Of a DNA stretch of 64,000 nucleotides, positions 34,450 to 46,973 are shown in pieces. Below the pieces are notes generated by a model, which saw nothing but the letters and a program-made list of their open reading frames with translations, did no database searches and was not told where the DNA came from. The stretch spans positions 2,290,264 to 2,354,263 of the forward strand of contig JADLZK010001918.1 of the NCBI GenBank assembly GCA_015847255.1, given 5' to 3'. A program made the position numbers and the translations under genes. The DNA is from Hyparrhenia diplandra (Eukaryota > Streptophyta > Magnoliopsida > Poales > Poaceae). The stretch's first letter is position 1. Every line of letters starts with the position of its first letter.

Positions 34450-35700
34450 AATTCTCTGCTCCAACAACCAACAACATCCGCATTGGACTAAGCGTCGATG
34501 TGGGAGACAATGGATTCGAGCTCAAGCTGCGCTCATTACTATGGTGCAAGCTAATCAATTACGTGGAAAGGCTCATGAAGATGTAAGTGCACATTTGCAA
34601 CACTTTCTAGAGATGCAAAGCACCTTCACTATCAAGGGAATAACACGTGATGCTACTCTACTTCACCTTTTTCCATTTTCATTGCTTGGAAAGGCTAAAC
34701 AGTGGTTCTACACCAACAAGGAGAAACACACTACATGGGACCGTTGTTCAATCGAATTCCTGGCTAAGTTCTTTCCTACAGGCAAGACCAGTGCTCTACG
34801 TGGGAAAATTTCAAGTTTTCAGCAATAACACGATGAGTCATTCCCCGAGGCATGGGAACGCTTTCAAGATCTTATTGCAGAATGCCCTCATCATAGGATG
34901 GAGGACTGGCTACTTATGTAGACCTTCTATCATGGGCTAAGTACTAGCACCCGTGAGACGATGGACGCTGCTGCTGGAGGAGCTTTCTTATCACTTACAC
35001 TTCATAATGCAACTTCACTTGTTGAGAAGATGGCCTCAAACCAAAGCTAGAATGAAGAATTACTCAACCTCGAAAGAGAGGAGGAGGTGTCTATCGGATC
35101 AAGGAAGTGGACATGCTATCTCCGCCAAGATTGACCTCTTAATGAAGAAAATTTGGAAAACCAACACCATGAGAAAAGAGAAGTCATGCACATCAATGAT
35201 TCTCTTATAACTTGTGAAGAGCGTGGAAGCTATGGACACTTAGGGAAGAATTACCCTAAATTGCAAGAGGATGTGAACTACCTCAATAACAACAACAATA
35301 ATTATCGTCCTCAACAACCTCAAGGGTAGAACTAGCAATCAAGGCCAAACTACTCAGGTAATTACCAAGGTAACTTCTAAGGTAATAATTTCAATCAACC
35401 CCCTTGAGAGAATTACTTGCTGATCAGTCTAGACTTATTGAGCAAATCAACAAGAAGGTAGCTTCCAATGATAAAACTCTAGACACCATCAATGCTAGAA
35501 TGGATACTTTTGCCACTGCTATTAAGAACCAGCATAGCTTTAACAAAATGTTAGAATCTCAATTAGCTCAGTTAGCTGCTGTTGTACCTCCACTAGAGAA
35601 AGGCAAAATACTAGGCCAACCTGAAGAATTAGAGTCTGTAAATCTTGTCGATATATTCAATGCAGGATTCTACCGCAAGGAACAGGCATCCCTTGGGTGA
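34450..35700 (+). pseudogene. gag remnant
   Basis: Codes for a Ty3-type capsid segment (LHLFPFSLLGKAKQWFYTNK, then FLAKFFPTGKTSALRGKI), followed past a TAA at 34826 by the rest of the capsid (WERFQDLIAECPHH, MDAAAGGAFLSL), a degenerate CCHC near 35210-35260 whose second and last Cys are lost, and an Asn-rich stretch. The last open part (35404-35697) encodes a coiled, Gln-rich region and EELESVNLVDIFNAG. In-frame stops occur near 34826, 34918, 35047 and 35327. Inactive. Confidence 0.8.
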
Positions 35701-35704
35701 AAAG

Positions 35705-36325
35705 ATGATTCACTACCAGTGAAGAAAAGAGACCTAGGTAGACCGGTCATCACTATCCAGATTGGACCGCACACCTTTGATGCTGCACTTTGTGACTATG
35801 GATCGAGTATCAACATCATGCCAAAGGTAATTTATGAAAAGATCCATGGTAGTCCTTTATTATATACAACCATGTGTTTGTAGCTTGCGAGATCGGTCAC
35901 TTTGCTATCCGAAGGGAATCCTTGAAGATATCTATGTGCAGTAGGAAACTCGTATGTGCCAATGAACTTTGTGGTGATAGAGACAGGAGGATACGAGAGG
36001 TCACCAATCATTTTGGGCTGACCATTCTTGAGCACAGCTAATGCTATCATTTATGCAACACAAGCCAAGATCTGCTTCACAAATAAAGGGAGAAGAAAAA
36101 CATTCATCTTCAAGAACAAGACGCTTGAATCTCTCACTCATCCTCAACATGCATATGGCTTTGAACTTGATGTTGGAGTCAAGAAGAACAACAATAGAAG
36201 AAGAAGAAACAAGAAGGAGCAGCCACAACAAGTGAAAATGATCAATGCGGTTTATTCGGAATGGGACTATGCTACCGAGAGTCACCATATCTGGCGAAGA
36301 TGGAAGATCCAGAAACCCGAGAAAT
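35705..36325 (+). pseudogene. Retroviral-type aspartic protease, first copy
   Basis: RPVITIQIGPHTFDAALCDY leads into the active-site region CDYGSSINIMPK, in which the usual D-(S/T)-G appears as D-Y-G-S. The downstream strand ANAIIYATQAKICFTNKGR corresponds to the second half of the fold. Frame changes occur near 35880 and 36015. It would process Gag if intact. Confidence 0.75.
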
Positions 36326-36329
36326 AGTT

Positions 36330-36900
36330 CGATCAATCAATTGACCTTCAACAACACCATCTATGATACTTGGCGGGGAGGAGTGAACATAATGCCTAAG
36401 ATAATTTATAAATTTATATATGGTAAGCAACCTTTGTACCCAACATATACCCGTTGCGAGATGGCAGATTAGTCCTCTGTAATTCGGAAGGAATAGCGAA
36501 AGATGTACTAGTCGATTCAAGATCACTGTACCTACAGATTTTTATAGTCTTGGACACAAGAGGCGAAGATATCAATACACCCATAGTCTTTGGGAAGACC
36601 GTTCCTAACACTACACGTGCTATCATCTACATCGAGGACCGAGAGATTCATTTTTAATTCCCATCCGAAAAGGTATTTGTTATTTTAAGAATTATACTAA
36701 CTATGAACAGCCAAAGAAGTCGCAAACGAGAAGGAGACGCCACTCTCACCGCAAAGGATACATCCCGATGTGAGAGGAAGATTGGGCAAACTACTGGCGG
36801 AAGTAATGAAGAATGAAGTAAAAGTTGTCTCGAGATATGAAGATTGTTGAACGAGGATACCAATGAAGTCAAGAAAGATGAAGAAGTTAAGGAGGAGGTA
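36330..36900 (+). pseudogene. Second protease-like segment
   Basis: LTFNNTIYDTWRGGVNIMPK resembles a second aspartic protease in which the catalytic Asp-x-Gly is not preserved. It continues with SLCNSEGIAKDVLVDS and GEDINTPIVFGKTVPNTTRA in a shifted frame, then a basic Glu/Lys-rich tail. It parallels the segment at 35705-36325, so two protease-like units stand in tandem. Stops at about 36470 and 36655. Confidence 0.65.
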
Positions 36901-37790
36901 ACTCAACCTTCGTCCAACTTCGCCAACTAGGAAAGTATGGAGGAAGAAAAAGAGCCCACATTCAGAACAGAATCATCCTCGCCAATGACATCATCGAAGG
37001 AATTCCCCTGGAACCATCAGTACAACCATTCGTACCATCGATGAACCATGGGAGGAATGAGGCGTTCTTGCGCCAAAAAAGGTTAGTAAGTTATCCATAT
37101 TTAATTTAAGTATTGCATATTTATTTTTACTTTATTGCATAAGTAATTTTGCTTTAGCATATTTACTTTATCACACATATCTGCATTAGAAAAGAAAATA
37201 AATATGTTTCATGCATAGCATTAATTAAAAACTTGAAGCCCCATGTGGATAATTACGTGGCGTAACACCCTCGAGGATATTTCTTTGTGGTGGCATAAAA
37301 ATAATTTGCATTCATCTTGTTACTTTATAGTTTTATGCATGCATACAAAATATAAAAATTCAAAAAATATTAGCTTTGCTTAATTCCTGCTGAACCTAAG
37401 GATTAATTGCTAGTTAAAAAAGAACAGACTAGACAACACAACTTGTGGAACAAAGATATGTGTTTTGTGTTGTCCATTTAAGTATCAACAGGAATTGTGA
37501 GACGTGACAAAAGGAGGCGTTCGATGACTTGATAGAGCACTAACTCAACAGTCATCATCATCAATGCTCCACCAAGAAAGGACGACATCACCTCTATCTG
37601 TCTACCTAATTTCAACACCGATACTACCTCAAAATTCTAGCTTGGGGAAGACCACCCTAGGTTAGCGAGGTAAGTATTTCTTTACTTTTTCTTTACTATA
37701 TTATTATTAGCTTATATTATTGCTTGCTTAAAAGAAATAAAAAGTTGCACAATGGATTAAACTAAATAAAATTTTGTCTTAGCTATTGAC
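36901..37790 (+). other. Noncoding internal DNA of the retrotransposon
   Basis: AT-rich. It includes TAGCTTGGGGAAGACCACCCTAGG-like wording (37640-37665) seen in noncoding parts of this element type. No reverse transcriptase motif. Confidence 0.5.
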
Positions 37791-38469
37791 GCAAATCTGC
37801 TATTGAATGGGAACAAACTTATAATTAGCACAACTTTTCAGCAAGATCAAGTACTCATAACAAATTACTGTACACATTTCTAAAAAAACAAATTACTGTA
37901 AACTTTCTAAAAAGTGACGGCGCTGGTCATGAGCAACACCATCGTAAGATGCGGGTCACAACTTCCTGAAGTCACCTTGCTGATGACTACTTTCTAAAAT
38001 GAGAAGACTACTTGAGGGCAGAATTAAAGAAATTTGTCTGAATCTTGTGAGCCTGGTTCTCTGATGGAAAGGTAGGTAATGCAGCAGTGCAAACTTCATA
38101 TCTGTTAAAAGATCTTGCAACAAAAGTACTACTGATATAAACTGTGCATCTTCCATAATGAATTAATAGTGGACACTTGCACATCGAACTAAGAAGGCCA
38201 GGTATTATGAGCCCTATTAGCTCGTCTTGGGGAAGAGTGGTGCCTCATATAGGCACGCAACCAACTTGTGCTAGGACGCCTAGTCGCCTTTGAAGCCATT
38301 ATTTTGAGTAGAGGATCCATAAATAATTTCACATCAATCTAGTAAATCACATTTAACGGAGCATATCTAATAGTTTAATCAGAAAACTGTTGTTACAACC
38401 ATTGCAGCCGCGGCAGAGAGAAGCCATCAAGAAACAATCGGGTTAGATTAACTGAATCAATTTGCAGAA

Positions 38470-39312
38470 TTATTCAGTTTGGTCGACTTCCATGGCTTTG
38501 ACCGAGTCTATCAGAATTTCTCTAAGGCTCCGTCTCCTTTCTTTTTCGCCAAGCTAATGCACTCCTGCATGACAAGTATGACATACGATTAGCATCAAGT
38601 ATTAGTTTAAATGTGCATTATATTTGGAGAAATACATATATCACGTGCGATTCAATATGTATAATAAAAAAGGTGTGAATTCTCATGAAACAAAATCAAA
38701 TGTTAATACTAAACTAGGTATATTTTTAGTCTTATCAGTCCACTAACATCAGCTAGTATACAATTATAATATCTTTCTTGTAAATTACTCCATGCATTCC
38801 AAACTGTAAGCCATTTTGTTTTTCTATGTATGTAGTTTTTATGTCTAAATACATAATAAACCCTAAACTTCAATTTGGAATAGAGGGAGTAATAAAATAT
38901 AATAAACCTATTCCTGCTATGACACGCTGCAGCAATACGCATAAAAAAGTGTTGTGTGGTCCAAAGACAGAACAGTATAAATGAAACGTTTCCATAATGA
39001 AACATCCTACTCAGCTCAGATTAACTAACCTTAATAGTCGCCATGGATGTTACTGCACCTCCAACTTTTTGTAATGACACTAGGCGGTCTGAAGAATCTA
39101 CAACAACAGTCACATAGGTTTCTATTATCGATTCTTCTTCAAAAGTTGGGTCCGCTAGTATACTATCTTTATGAAGTGCACATGTAAGGGACAATGGAAT
39201 GTCTCCAAGTGTCAGCTTCCTCTTTTCTCTGTTTACCAATTCAAATTTTTTTCCATCATTGCCTCAGTAAATAATCTACCATCATCACCAACAGAAACTA
39301 AAGGAATCTCCA
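38470..39312 (-). pseudogene. RRP43: Exosome subunit RRP43 (RNase PH family), last two exons
   Basis: Exon 39312-39030 encodes EIPLVSVGDDGR, then VNREKRKLTLGDIPLSLTCA, ILADPTFEEESIIETYVTVV and SLQKVGGAVTSMATIK. Exon 38564-38470 continues ECISLAKKK and ends with ILIDSVKAMEVDQTE before TAA at 38470-38472. This is the C-terminal part of the plant RRP43/OIP2 subunit of the RNA exosome ring, which takes part in 3'-5' RNA processing in nucleus and cytoplasm. The splice junction MATIK|ECIS is in phase. One base is missing near 39270 (after GRLFT) and two extra bases sit after LAKKK, so the frame is broken twice. The N-terminal RNase PH half is not found upstream. Confidence 0.82.
38788..38889. mobile_element. 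Stowaway-like MITE, 102 bp
   Basis: Ends CTCCATGCATTCCAAA and TTTGGAATAGAGGGAG, with TA duplications (38786-38787 and 38890-38891). It lies in the intron between the two RRP43 exons. Confidence 0.75.
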
Positions 39313-40784
39313 CTGCAAAAATTACATAAAATTTGTAGTGATTAGAGTGAAATAAGCAAGGTACTAGCAGATAAGACCACTGAGCCACTGAAATGGAACA
39401 CTAAAAAGGACATGTATGAACTGAACTTATTTGAAGAGCAATAGAGCTGAGCACAGTAGAGCACAGATTTCTCAAGTGGATGTTTTGACCAAGAAAAGCA
39501 TAATACAAAAGAGTGTTAGCTCTTAGTCCTAAAAAAGAACAGGACAAGTGCATGGTGGTACCAAAAGGAAGCACTGAAGCAGAGATGGTGGTAGCTAGGC
39601 ATCAGTTCAATTCAGAGATCAAGAGTCAAGACGAGCCGCCACTAAGAGGGTTAGTGAGCTAGAGAAAAGAGAGTACTCTCTAAAGTAAAACAGAATGTTC
39701 TTGATGATTCTTGATGATCATACATTCACAGTCCTAGAAACCAGATCAAGTTATGCATGAGAACTCATCAATTCACATGAAAATCCAAGCCCTCACAGCA
39801 AATAAAATCTAAACCATATATTTTCGCACTTCCAATGACAGTAAGGGTGTTTGCAATTGCAGTTTTCTTGCACAAGTGGTGTGGGCTAAGCAACATTCGA
39901 TTTCAATCATGACAACAAAAAGACATAATTATCAATTTACCATGTGGCAGATAAAGCACCCAGACATTCTTAAAAAAAGCAAGATGTCGCCGTATTCAAA
40001 ATTAATCAAATATCATCAAACACCAAAAGCATCTAGTTAGAACACAGAAACACACATATTTCGAACACAGAAACACACATATTTCCTCCTAAATAAGTAA
40101 TTTGCATTCAACAACAATTCTCAAGAGCTTCAACATAAAGAATTAAATATCCTATATTTCCAGGCTGGTAGATTGAGGGGTTTAGACTGAGTTCTCTCCA
40201 TTCACAATATAGTATTGGAATAGTGGGAACTTGCAAAGTTTGACAGTGAAAACTGATTGTGCCAGTTCTTCAATATTCAGTTTCTTTGGACTCAACAGCA
40301 AGAACCAAATGAAAACAAGAGGAATTGGACACTTGGATAGCATAAGAAAAATACGAACTCAGAGCTGAAATAATCACCAATTTGTCACACATTCATTCAT
40401 GAAGAATCCAGAAGTGCTAATTCTATGTTCTCATTTCTCAATCTACACAGACGTTGGCATATTGATAATTTATTAAATTGACTATTTGACCAATAGAGAT
40501 CCTACAACAAATTGGAGTTGGAATCAGAAGGAGCAAAGATCTTGTTCAATATCCAGTTCATTATTGGAAGGCAAAGGAGAACTTCAAATATATTAACATG
40601 GATGCAGATGGCAAAACATTGATCCTTTATACATTGTGCAATCGAAAGTGCCATTGACAGTTTATTCAAAAAAAAAAGTGCCATTGACAGTTGTTTAATG
40701 CAGGACAACTATATGGTTCAGCTACCAAGCATGAGTCTGTCATTTTCAACCAAGAATGCTACATATAAAAAATAGAGTAGTTAC

Positions 40785-41640
40785 CAAATTAGAATAGTAC
40801 TCCATTACTTCTGGCCTTATTGAGTCCATATCCCTTTTAATTACATTTGGCATGTACCTGCAAGAAGATAAGAAATATTAGATATAGTTCCGTGAATCCT
40901 TCCAAAGTACCTCCAAATAAACTATCATAGATCTCTTCCCAATATAATAAGGAATGGCAAACCTACCAACCATGCTCCTTAGCATGATGGAATATTCGCC
41001 ACTAACATTATATTGAGCTGATTATTATGATCGAATTTACAACTTTGAAACGTAAGAAGAAATGTATAGAAGCCTCTCAAACACAAGGCAAACTGCCAAG
41101 AACCAAAGACACAAGAGTGGACAATAAAGACCTTGTGGGAGACAAATTTAGCATGAGAAAGAAGCATAGATGTAACATCAGTATTCATTAGTGATTTCAT
41201 AGAATTGGAAGACACAAAAATCTAAACATTCTATGGAAACATATAGCAACTACAGCACAATGGGAAGTGGTAATGCCAGCAAAACCACGTGTTCCAAAGT
41301 GGCAACACAGATGCAGCACGCAGTAAAGCATATTGGTAATGCACACAATTGCAACAATTCAGCGAGGCACCCCTAATTGTATGACTACCTCTCATGGGCT
41401 AAAACCATGCAAAAGCAAACAATTATGACAGGATTCTCATGGTCAGTTCCGTTGTGGAACGAATAATTTCAGTTACATGCACAAAAGGGGCCTCTGCTCC
41501 CCCACACAATATAGAGGAAAAGATTAAATGAAAAAAAAAAAAGTATAGAGCAGAATCTACCGATATAATTCATCTTTAGTAATTCCAAACAAGCTAGTTG
41601 GACACGGCCCATCAGAGCAAAATTGCAGGAAATTAAAGAT
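40785..41640 (-). pseudogene. Two exons of an unidentified gene
   Basis: Exon 41640-41561 encodes FCSDGPCPTSLFGITKDELY. Exon 40857-40785 encodes YMPNVIKRDMDSIRPEVMEY. Both have AG/GT borders and join in phase across the intron (TATCG|GTACATG). I do not recognise the family, and it does not match the RRP43 N-terminus I would expect here, so the block may be chimeric. Further exon-like stretches lie near 42730-42790 and 42925-43080. Confidence 0.55.
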
Positions 41641-43769
41641 CTGGTGAGTGGCAAAGTAGCAGGCCCATCAAAGCTCTAGTTTTTATAGAAAGATAAATGC
41701 TAGAACGACGATCAACAGTTCACAGAGAAAACAAAATGGTATCCCTCAATATACCAACTTTAACTCAGGGATGGGGTGAATGGGGCTGTTGAAAATAATT
41801 AGAAATACACTACCAGGGCCACATCACACGAATCTGTAATAAACCAGAAGGTCTATCAGGTTAGGAGGGTAACCTCTCGTCGTAAAGGAACCAAATACCT
41901 AAATGGGGATCACATTAACAACATCGTAGAGAGCAAAGCAGCGCCTAAACATTAAAAAAAGGTGCACTAAAATAGTAAAATATTGTAATCATGTACTAAA
42001 CATTGCTATATGCTCTCAAATACAAGCCTTCTTGGGTTGTCAGGCATCTTATCAACCAACTCTAACCGAAAACTGAAGGCATTGAGTAAGAATCTATTTA
42101 GAATGCCGCATTTCAATGGGCAACAGCTTAAAAAAACAAAATCACTCCAAAGAACAATGTAGCTGCAACTGGCACGTTGTACAAACAGAGCAGTCTGGAA
42201 AAGAATGTCTAAACAAAAATAACTATAACTGAATGAGAATGAGAATGTGAAACATAAAACGTTTTAATTGAGGAACCGAAGCCTTTTGTGGCATGGACAT
42301 CCTCTGGTGGCAATAACCAACAGTCTAAAAACTAGGAATAAATAGAATTGCTTTATGAAATTATAATCGCACCATAAGTAATACCTTAAGTGTATGATGT
42401 GAACAATAAAAAAATCAATGCTAAGCTGAATCAATGTCTATGGTTGTAAGAAACAATTACATGAGTGCCGATTGAATAATAAAGTCCAAAGGATTTTTGA
42501 AGCATTATCGGTGTGTACTGCTTATCGAAACTAGATGGAAGAAAAAAATGAATCGAAATAGAGGAATCATCATTTCAGCATACAAACAGTACTTATATAT
42601 CATGTAACCTAACAGTGAAACAAATTTGATAAAACTTAAATGCTTGATATGAATAATATATTATCAAAACATGATGCACCAGAAAGGGATTAAGGCGGGC
42701 ATAGGGTACATGACGGACCGGAGGACTCCATCTGAGTCAGGCAAGCTTGGCGTTCGATGTGTGTGCAACCAAGAAGCCACAGTCCGCAACCCGGCACTGC
42801 TTGTCCAAAAACAGAGCATAAAAAGTAAAAATATAGGGTAGCTTAAAATCTGTCATGAGTAGCATTAGGGTACCGCAAATTGTACAAATTAGTAAAAAGG
42901 AAAAATCTTCTATACAAGAAGAACACCGCTGCAGAGTGAACACACTTGAGGTGGCCTTGAGCAGATGGTTGACGTCCTTCGGCTCGCTCGTCAGGTGCAC
43001 TGGTGCGTCATACTCATACACCGCTTCTGAGCTGAGCTCAATGGACGCCGTCCAAGCTCCAGCACTGCAGGGTAAGTGAAAGAAGACAAGATGCACCAAA
43101 TCAAGGCCAGTGCAACGATAAGGGCACGGGGAGGAGCAGCCAGTACCTGGGAGGCGATGTAGAGGCTGCAGAGCGGGAAGCCGGTACCTGGGAGGCAGTG
43201 TAAAGTCGACGTCGCCGGAGTACGGGAGGGGAGGGGCGACTTATCCGGATCTGCTGCAGGGTCACACCGTCGGTCCGTCGCGGGTTCGGGAAAAGGGCGG
43301 GGCCGCGCCACCGGTCAGGAAGGGGAGGGCCGCGCTGCCATTGGTGGTGGAAGGGACGGGCCGCCGCCGGTGCATCCGCCTCCCTGCGCGATGCCGAACG
43401 GAAACACTGGGGTCTGGGGAACGGCGGCCGACGCCTGGCCGGGCGGCGCGCTGCGTCTGCGGCCGACGGTGCTGTGGGGCGGCACGTCGGGACGCAAGGT
43501 GGAGCCAGCGGCGCAGCAGCGGAGGTATGGAGAGGGGCGGTCCGGCGGTGCCGGCGGGGGTGCGAAAGAAGAGACCGAGCGGACGGGGGCGAGAAAGTAG
43601 AAACCGCACGCAGAGAAAATCGTGGGTGGTCAGCAGCGCAAGCTCGTGGCTGAACCGACGGTCCGGCTCGGGTCCGAGGTGGGAGCGGGGAACCGGCGCG
43701 GGTCGGGCTCGGTGATTTAGGCTCGGTGACTGATTATTAATCAATCCCCAAAGGGAATATATATCATAC

Positions 43770-43772
<3 letters not shown>

Positions 43773-43813
<41 letters not shown>
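43773..43813. repeat. (TA)n microsatellite
   Basis: About 20 TA units at the right border of the gene block. Confidence 0.95.
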
Positions 43814-43816
<3 letters not shown>

Positions 43817-45292
43817 GATGTGATTAATAAATTTAGAGTTAGAATAAATTTGCTTTAGAAATGATGAATAGTTACTCTGCTATAATTTCTTTTAAATACC
43901 TTGTTTTTAAATTAAAATTCCTCCTATGTTTTGGATATACTTGTTTTGATCTAAGATTTGCTCTAAACCTAAACTTGTGGGTAGCATATACTTGATCTAA
44001 GTCTAAGTAATTGAGGGATATGATATGAGAAAGTCTGAGCTGTTGTTTATCTTGTCCTTAGTGAAACTATATTTACGGAGATTTTTCTTTTGAAAATTTA
44101 AAATTTTATATGATGAGCTCTTGTTTGGCAAAGTGCTAAATTCCTACCAAAGCCATATATATATATATGATATTTAGATTAGGAAAACTTCCAATTATAT
44201 TTCTTTGCTTGCTTTTGAGTTGAGTAGATCAAGCTTTGTCGATACCGTGAGAGTTGGTCATGAAAAATCAAGATTTATCCACACATCCACATATATACAT
44301 ATGCCTTTGTTCCTATATCGGGAACAGACGCAATATCATTCTTTTTCCATCTAGATCCACCTACAATTGTTTTATTCCTATAATGGAAATAAACAACCCA
44401 AATAAACTGCGAGGAAGCCCCCGACGATTTACTCCAAAGTTTTTTTGTTGTTATCTCTCAAAAGTTTATCATAAAAAGAGGTTTGGGTTTGCCGCTAAAA
44501 AAAGAGAAAAAATGATAAGTGTCCGTAATGAAAACAATGGGTACTTAGATACCCGCTCTCTAAAAAAAAAAGAAAAAGAAAAGAAAGCATGCAGCCCAAG
44601 TTTTAAGAGAGATTTATTTCTTTGAAGGAGTAAAAGTAGAATTAGCTTTAGCCACCATATATACACCTATCCACCATATTTCATACACATGCATTCTTGT
44701 TTTGACTAGCTATACTCTTTATGGATCCATTGTTTGACTTATAATATACTTATTGCAAGTATGCTATATTTTTAAGAGTGCCACTCCTATGAGCTCTATA
44801 TAAGCCTTATTTAGAGAGTGAGTGAGTGAAAGAGAGATAGAGGAAAGGCTTAATATATTCTGCCTTATTTCAAAAATACTACATATTTAAGAAAGAAGGC
44901 ATAACACTATTATTACCTAGTGAGGATCCATAAATACCACATATTGAGAGATTGAGAGTGCCAAACAATAAAAAGCTCTGAGTTTTATTTTAAAACTTAT
45001 AAAAACTCTGGAATATTGGTTGATCGAAGACTTGAGACATAGTGCTTGACTTGATCGATTACGTCTTTTCAATTACTCAAGACCCAAGTGAGAGATGAAA
45101 AGCTCCATGGTTAAAAGGTAATATGGGTGAGTTTTTAAGTCGGGATGATTACTATCCGATCAGGAGTAGAATTTTTTGTTTAAAAGCATGTGTACCTTTT
45201 AGGCATGAAAGCATTGAAGCAATTCCTAATCCAAGTTTATTATTAATAAATAGTTTTACTAAGGGACTAGCAAAAGGTAAGCTCGGGGAGCT
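43814..45292 (+). other. 3' noncoding region of the retrotransposon
   Basis: AT-rich. Ends with a purine-rich stretch and GCTCGGGGAGCT just before the 3' LTR, a possible polypurine tract. ORFs here are not supported as genes. Confidence 0.5.
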
Positions 45293-46973
45293 TGTTGACA
45301 GTGAATAACATCAACTTTTTACTATTAAATAAACATAATAAATGATTCAAAGAGAATAAGAACACTAGAAGATAGGGTTTATACTAATGATTTCCACGAG
45401 TTGTGTGAATTTTTTATCTTTACGAGAATACGAGAGAAAATACCAAGGAATGGCTACATACAAATTAACATTTCGAATCACGACCATTAGTACAAATTGG
45501 AAGGATCTAGAAGACACCATCTTTGGTCGGGGCCCACAGCGGGCGGTCCAATTTGGCTGCCCCCCCAAGGGGCGGCGGCGCCCTATCCAAGCATGCCACG
45601 TGTCCGACACGGAGTATTCTACTAACAGACCATGAGATCCAATCTAAGTAAGTCCAATGAAGTCGGTTTGATCCAATGGCTGAGATTCATCCCAAGAGGC
45701 TATATAAGCAGGCGGACAACCCCCGAAACCCTAATTCGGTATTGATAATTCGAGAGATCATTATCGAGTTCGAGAGATCAAGTCATCTAGAGCCACAAAC
45801 CCTAGTTCTTGAGTAGTTATAGTTCTAGAGAGATTAGCTACATAGTAGTAGATTAGAAAGGCGATCAAGTCTAAGAAGGCTTAGACTTCAGATTACATCA
45901 AGGTTTTCTATAGGTACTTTTATATCCTTTGATATTTTATACTCAAGTTTACTTGTGACATTGTGCTTTATCTTTATTATATTATCTATTGCAATGTTTA
46001 TTGTTTGCTTTAATATGTCTAGTAGAGTTAGTTATTTGTTATGGATTTCATACTTAGGATTGTATAGCCCTCATCTTATAACGTGTAAGATAGGTGTTAT
46101 AACTTATGTAAGCATGGTGTTTTAGATATGTTATATCTGCAAATGCCCGCTATATGCTAAGTCGTGTGGTAGATCGTAGGGGGGCTTGACCCTATTAAGT
46201 CCCTCGTAGTCCTCCCTCCGCATATAGTGAGCGGCGAGGAGCGTGTGTCGCGTCAAAGGCGAACATATTATTATTAGATCCTTCTTAGTTGATGTTCCTT
46301 AAGTATTATATGAAGTAATGATGCTAACAATGATAGCTAGATGTTCACTAATTATAGTAAACCATAACTTGTGATGATAGTTACTCATTAGTAAGCTTTT
46401 CTTATATTATTCCATGTTAGTTCTTAGACTAGAATACTCTGTTGACTATTTTATCATTATGATGCATGATCACTGTATTTATTATTATATTTATCATTAT
46501 CATTATTATCATATATATCTTTATATTTATCTTTATCTTAATTGTGACATAACCCAGTTATTGAGTAGAAGCTATTCATTATTGGTTTATTAATATTTCA
46601 TAGTATAGAGGAGTTATCAATACTATGCATTTCAGATTATAACTAGACCATCCTAGTAGTAGAATATAAATGATAACCTAGTAATACTCTAGGTAAAATG
46701 CTACAATTGGTATAATTATCCGTAAAAAAACACAAGAACCTATGTTACTTATTTATTTATTTTATCTTTATATTATTTTTTCGCCTAGTCTTATAGAGTA
46801 ATGTTTATGCCATATATATATTTCTAGTTTCATAGTTAGGGATGAAAACCTAATCTCACAATTAGAAGTATAGGTAATTGAATCATGACTAGTTTATTAG
46901 TGGCAAAGTAATTTTAATACCAACGCTATTTGGGGCCATTGCTATTTAGTGATTGTGCTAAGCGGTGTCAACA
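45293..46973 (+). repeat. 3' LTR
   Basis: Pairs with 32432-34123. TATA-like GGCTATATAAGCAGG near 45698. Confidence 0.9.

Larger units (their letters stand above)
37790..43740 (-). other. Host gene block inside the retrotransposon
   Basis: A minus-strand stretch with gene-like architecture: a GC-rich end at 43100-43720 (like a grass 5' exon or promoter), short exon-like segments with AG/GT borders, and recognisable RRP43 exons at the 3' end. Introns are kept, so the DNA was taken up as genomic sequence, not as mRNA. I could not define the block's ends or target duplication. It also holds a Stowaway MITE (38788-38889), two micro-insertions (37859-37900 and 40645-40692) and a 22-bp tandem repeat (40041-40085). 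Confidence 0.65.
32432..46973 (+). mobile_element. Ty3-type LTR retrotransposon, 14.5 kb, non-autonomous, carrying host gene DNA
   Basis: LTRs at 32432-34123 and 45293-46973 are bracketed by the perfect duplication ATGAA (32427-32431 and 46974-46978). Order inside: primer-site-like sequence, gag remnant, protease, a second protease-like segment, noncoding DNA, a 5.9-kb block with host gene exons on the minus strand, (TA)n, noncoding DNA, 3' LTR. I see no reverse transcriptase, RNase H or integrase motif in any frame, so it would depend on a relative. The gag wording fits the Athila/Tat side of Ty3. Confidence 0.88.

Noticed and set aside
43262..43744. 160-codon minus-strand ORF in the GC-rich end of the gene block
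   Set aside because: Arg/Pro-rich with no family motif and overlapped by long ORFs in other frames. More likely a 5' UTR or promoter region.
34100..45292. Complete autonomous retrotransposon
   Set aside because: No reverse transcriptase (YxDD-type), RNase H or integrase (HHCC/DDE) motif found in any frame.
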